A DNA stretch of 64,000 nt from Bugulina stolonifera (Eukaryota; Bryozoa; Gymnolaemata; Cheilostomatida; Bugulidae). The position numbers and the translations under genes were made by a program. Location: assembly GCA_935421135.1 (NCBI GenBank), contig OW285187.1, forward strand, positions 20,708,429 to 20,772,428. Direction: 5' to 3'. The notes beneath the pieces are model-generated. The model was given only the letters and a program-made list of their open reading frames with translations. It had not been told where the DNA came from and ran no database searches. Positions 62,093 through 64,000 of the stretch are shown one piece after another. The first letter of the stretch is position 1, and every line of letters begins with the position of its first letter.

Positions 62093-62730
62093 TTACAGGG
62101 GCGTTTCAGATTGGGCTTGTTTAGGCAGGTGAGCAACATTGAGTTGGTTTCTTACTAAACAGTGATCACTGTTATCAGAAACAATGCAAGATCTAGCCCT
62201 ATCAGAGCCAAACTGTTGCTTACTCAAACTCCTACTCATGGACTCTTTCAGCCTAACATGTTGTAAATAAGGCTGTTTGGGAACTAGAGCAACAGGCAAG
62301 GAAGGGACAGTGGTTTTGAGCTCTCGGCCCATCAGCAACTGAGCTGGGGATAACCCTTTCTCCAAAAGTGACGAGCTATAAGCCAAAAGAGCCAGATAGT
62401 AACATGCATAAAACTATAGGTCTTGGCAAACTGGGTGAACTAACAAAGGCTTGTTCTTGGGAGGTATCCCAAATCCATGTGGTGTTCTCGTTGAGCAATT
62501 CTCCAAGCTTATTAGTGAACTTGCCCAGCTGGTTGGCCATTCCTAGAAAACTTCAAACATCCCGGACATTCTTAGGAGTCGCAAAACCTTTTGTGCCCTG
62601 CATAGCATCTGGATTAGCACCGATGCCCGTTGCCGAGATGACATGGTCCAAGAACTTAATGCTACTACATGAGAACTTGCATTTGTCTACATTCAGGGTC
62701 ATATCGGCACCAACCATCAACTATTTTTGA
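62093..62730 (-). mobile_element. Internally deleted Ty3/gypsy retrotransposon fragment
   Basis: On the minus strand from about 62720 the frame reads the end of a gypsy reverse transcriptase: MTLNVDKCKFSCSSIKFLDH, ATGIGANPDAMQG, then SFLGMANQLGKFTNKLGELL and TWIWDTSQEQAF. One stop lies before SFLGMANQ. It then jumps directly to the integrase C-terminal region (LSPAQLLMGRELKTTVPSLP). The RNase H and integrase core between them are gone. It is an inactive remnant; I found no matching long terminal repeats around it. Confidence 0.75.
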
Positions 62731-62739
62731 GGCTAACTA

Positions 62740-63406
62740 TATGTTTCCGGTCATGCGCAATAAAATATAAACATCTCCATGCTGTGTAACTTCTATCTAC
62801 CTTCAATAAAAAGCATCATCAAGTATAATGTAACATGGTGGCCAGTACTAATGAGATCTAGATATAGTATTATTTTGTGTTCCATTTGCTACTGATTCTG
62901 GTTTACCTTCACCACAGTGGCTAAGTTTAACCCCCACAAAGGAATTTGACTTTAACCCCTCGTCATGGGCAGAGTGGTTTGGCCGGTGGACCAGGTATAG
63001 AACAGTGTATAAGCTGGACCAAGATGCAGAGGAGCTACAGGTGGATGGTTTCTTGTACTGCATGGGCAGTAAGTCAGAGAGCATATTCAATGGACTTGGG
63101 TTAACAGATGACCAGAAGAAGAAATACAACAATATAACAGTACCCAAATGCAACATACCCGGTATGAGAAAGAGATGTTTCTTCTGTGCTCAGAATGTAC
63201 AGACAGCAAGGCACTTCTTTGCAGAATGTCCATCTCTAGGCGAGATTAGGGAGAAGATAGTGGAGGCAGCAACAGGCATGGGGATAGTTGTCAACCGTGG
63301 TTGCAAGGAAGGACTAAGAAAGGCACAATGTTATATTAATGGAATTTTGAAAAACAGGAGTGACAGAAGAGCTAAATGCATTGGTAGGGGGAGGTGGGCT
63401 ATGTGA
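62740..63406 (+). mobile_element. LTR-end-like sequence, gag-like start and LINE-like zinc-finger tail in one frame
   Basis: At about 62740-62835 an AATAAA-bearing stretch ends in ...ATGTAACA followed by TGGTGGCC, which resembles an LTR 3' end and primer-binding site. An open frame from about 62855 to 63406 begins with a gag-like segment (KEFDFNPSSWAEWFGRWTRY, VDGFLYCMGSKSESIFNGLG, LTDDQKKKYN) typical of gypsy-type Gag starts. After a short junction (VPKCNIPGMRK) it continues with CFFCAQNVQTARHFFAECP, a C-x2-C...H-x4-C finger like that at the end of LINE reverse transcriptases. The whole frame has no stop. It is either a recombinant of two element types or an unfamiliar element. Confidence 0.55.
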
Positions 63407-64000
63407 GTTGTTGGGGTGCAGTAGGGCTGGAGTTTTGCCATATACATGTATCTTACTTCTTTTATCCCTTTGATACCATTACCTTTAACATATTAGCATC
63501 GACATTAGGCTAGGTTAACATGGTCCCATCCACCTAAGTAAAGTGAAACCTGCCAGGTGAAGAGTTAAAGATGATCGCAACCAACTAGCAACCAACAGAG
63601 TGTATTTTCACCATCTCCAGCTCCAAAAAAGGGGAAGTATCATGGTGGGTTTGTTATATGGTATCACCAAGTATTGCAGTGGCTATAGCTTGGCATGCAT
63701 ATCCATTACTAGCCGGTCTTTGGTGAATAAAAGTTATAGGCTTAGATATCATGTAATTTTTCATCAGAAAAAGATCATGTATATGCTGGCAGCTTATATT
63801 TTTTGAAATTTAGTGAAAGTTTGGTGGAGCAAAGTTTAGCAAAGTAGGAGCTACATGTAGACTTCAGAATCTGAAGAATTAAGTATGAGCAACTCTTAGA
63901 TTTTTATTATTTTATAGCAAATCCAATGTTGCTAGAGGACACCCCATACAACAAATGAAAACATCTGGAGGAGTTAGAGACGACAAGACATTTTGTAGTG
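63407..64000. other. Right-edge non-coding DNA
   Basis: No feature recognised. An open stretch at 63600-63806 has no protein-like character. If KANSL3 has further 5' exons, the intron holding all these elements would run through this segment and out of the window. Confidence 0.4.

Overview
The window is nuclear DNA of an animal. It is AT-rich and its genes are split by long introns (up to about 4 kb) with GT-AG sites. Conserved metazoan genes sit among scattered DNA-transposon, LINE and gypsy fragments. An Msx homeodomain that is clearly recognisable but fairly divergent, a Disabled gene, and housekeeping genes with simple architectures point to an early-branching invertebrate. A sponge is plausible, but this is inference and the species cannot be fixed from the sequence alone. 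No prokaryotic features, CRISPR array or rRNA were seen.

Layout, left to right. 1134-5896 (+): last three exons of a lipase maturation factor (LMF1-like). 5897-13124: mostly empty intergenic DNA with one CpG-rich repeat and one orphan exon candidate on the minus strand. 13125-15919 (+): complete three-exon Msx homeobox gene with an eh1 repressor motif. 16653-17728 (+): two-exon gene for an unrecognised, cysteine-free, very acidic protein with a signal peptide. 18642-25351 (-): complete eight-exon Disabled (Dab) endocytic adaptor. One Dab exon ends inside a 12-copy minisatellite that copies its own splice donor. 25352-31900: a repeat zone with hAT-type miniature elements (exact 8-bp target duplications) and two decayed LINEs. 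32024-37255 (+): complete ten-exon, RING-less B-box/coiled-coil/propeller (TRIM-like) gene. 38130-48747 (-): complete CNOT4 gene in 14 coding exons. 52711-58086 (-): 3' part (seven exons) of KANSL3. 58595-63406: MADF-domain pseudogene, a decayed transposase gene with an SD-x-CGGQNRN motif, a deleted gypsy retrotransposon, and a chimeric gag/LINE open frame.

All spliced models were assembled by eye. In every complete model the phase of each exon end matches the next exon start, and each model reads through to a stop. The genes do not form one pathway. They serve secretory-pathway lipase folding (LMF), developmental transcription (Msx), endocytic sorting (Dab), mRNA decay/ubiquitin (CNOT4), chromatin acetylation (KANSL3) and an undefined B-box scaffold. 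The most unusual observations are the splice-donor minisatellite in Dab, the acidic secreted protein beside Msx, and a hAT element that carries a tRNA-like segment.
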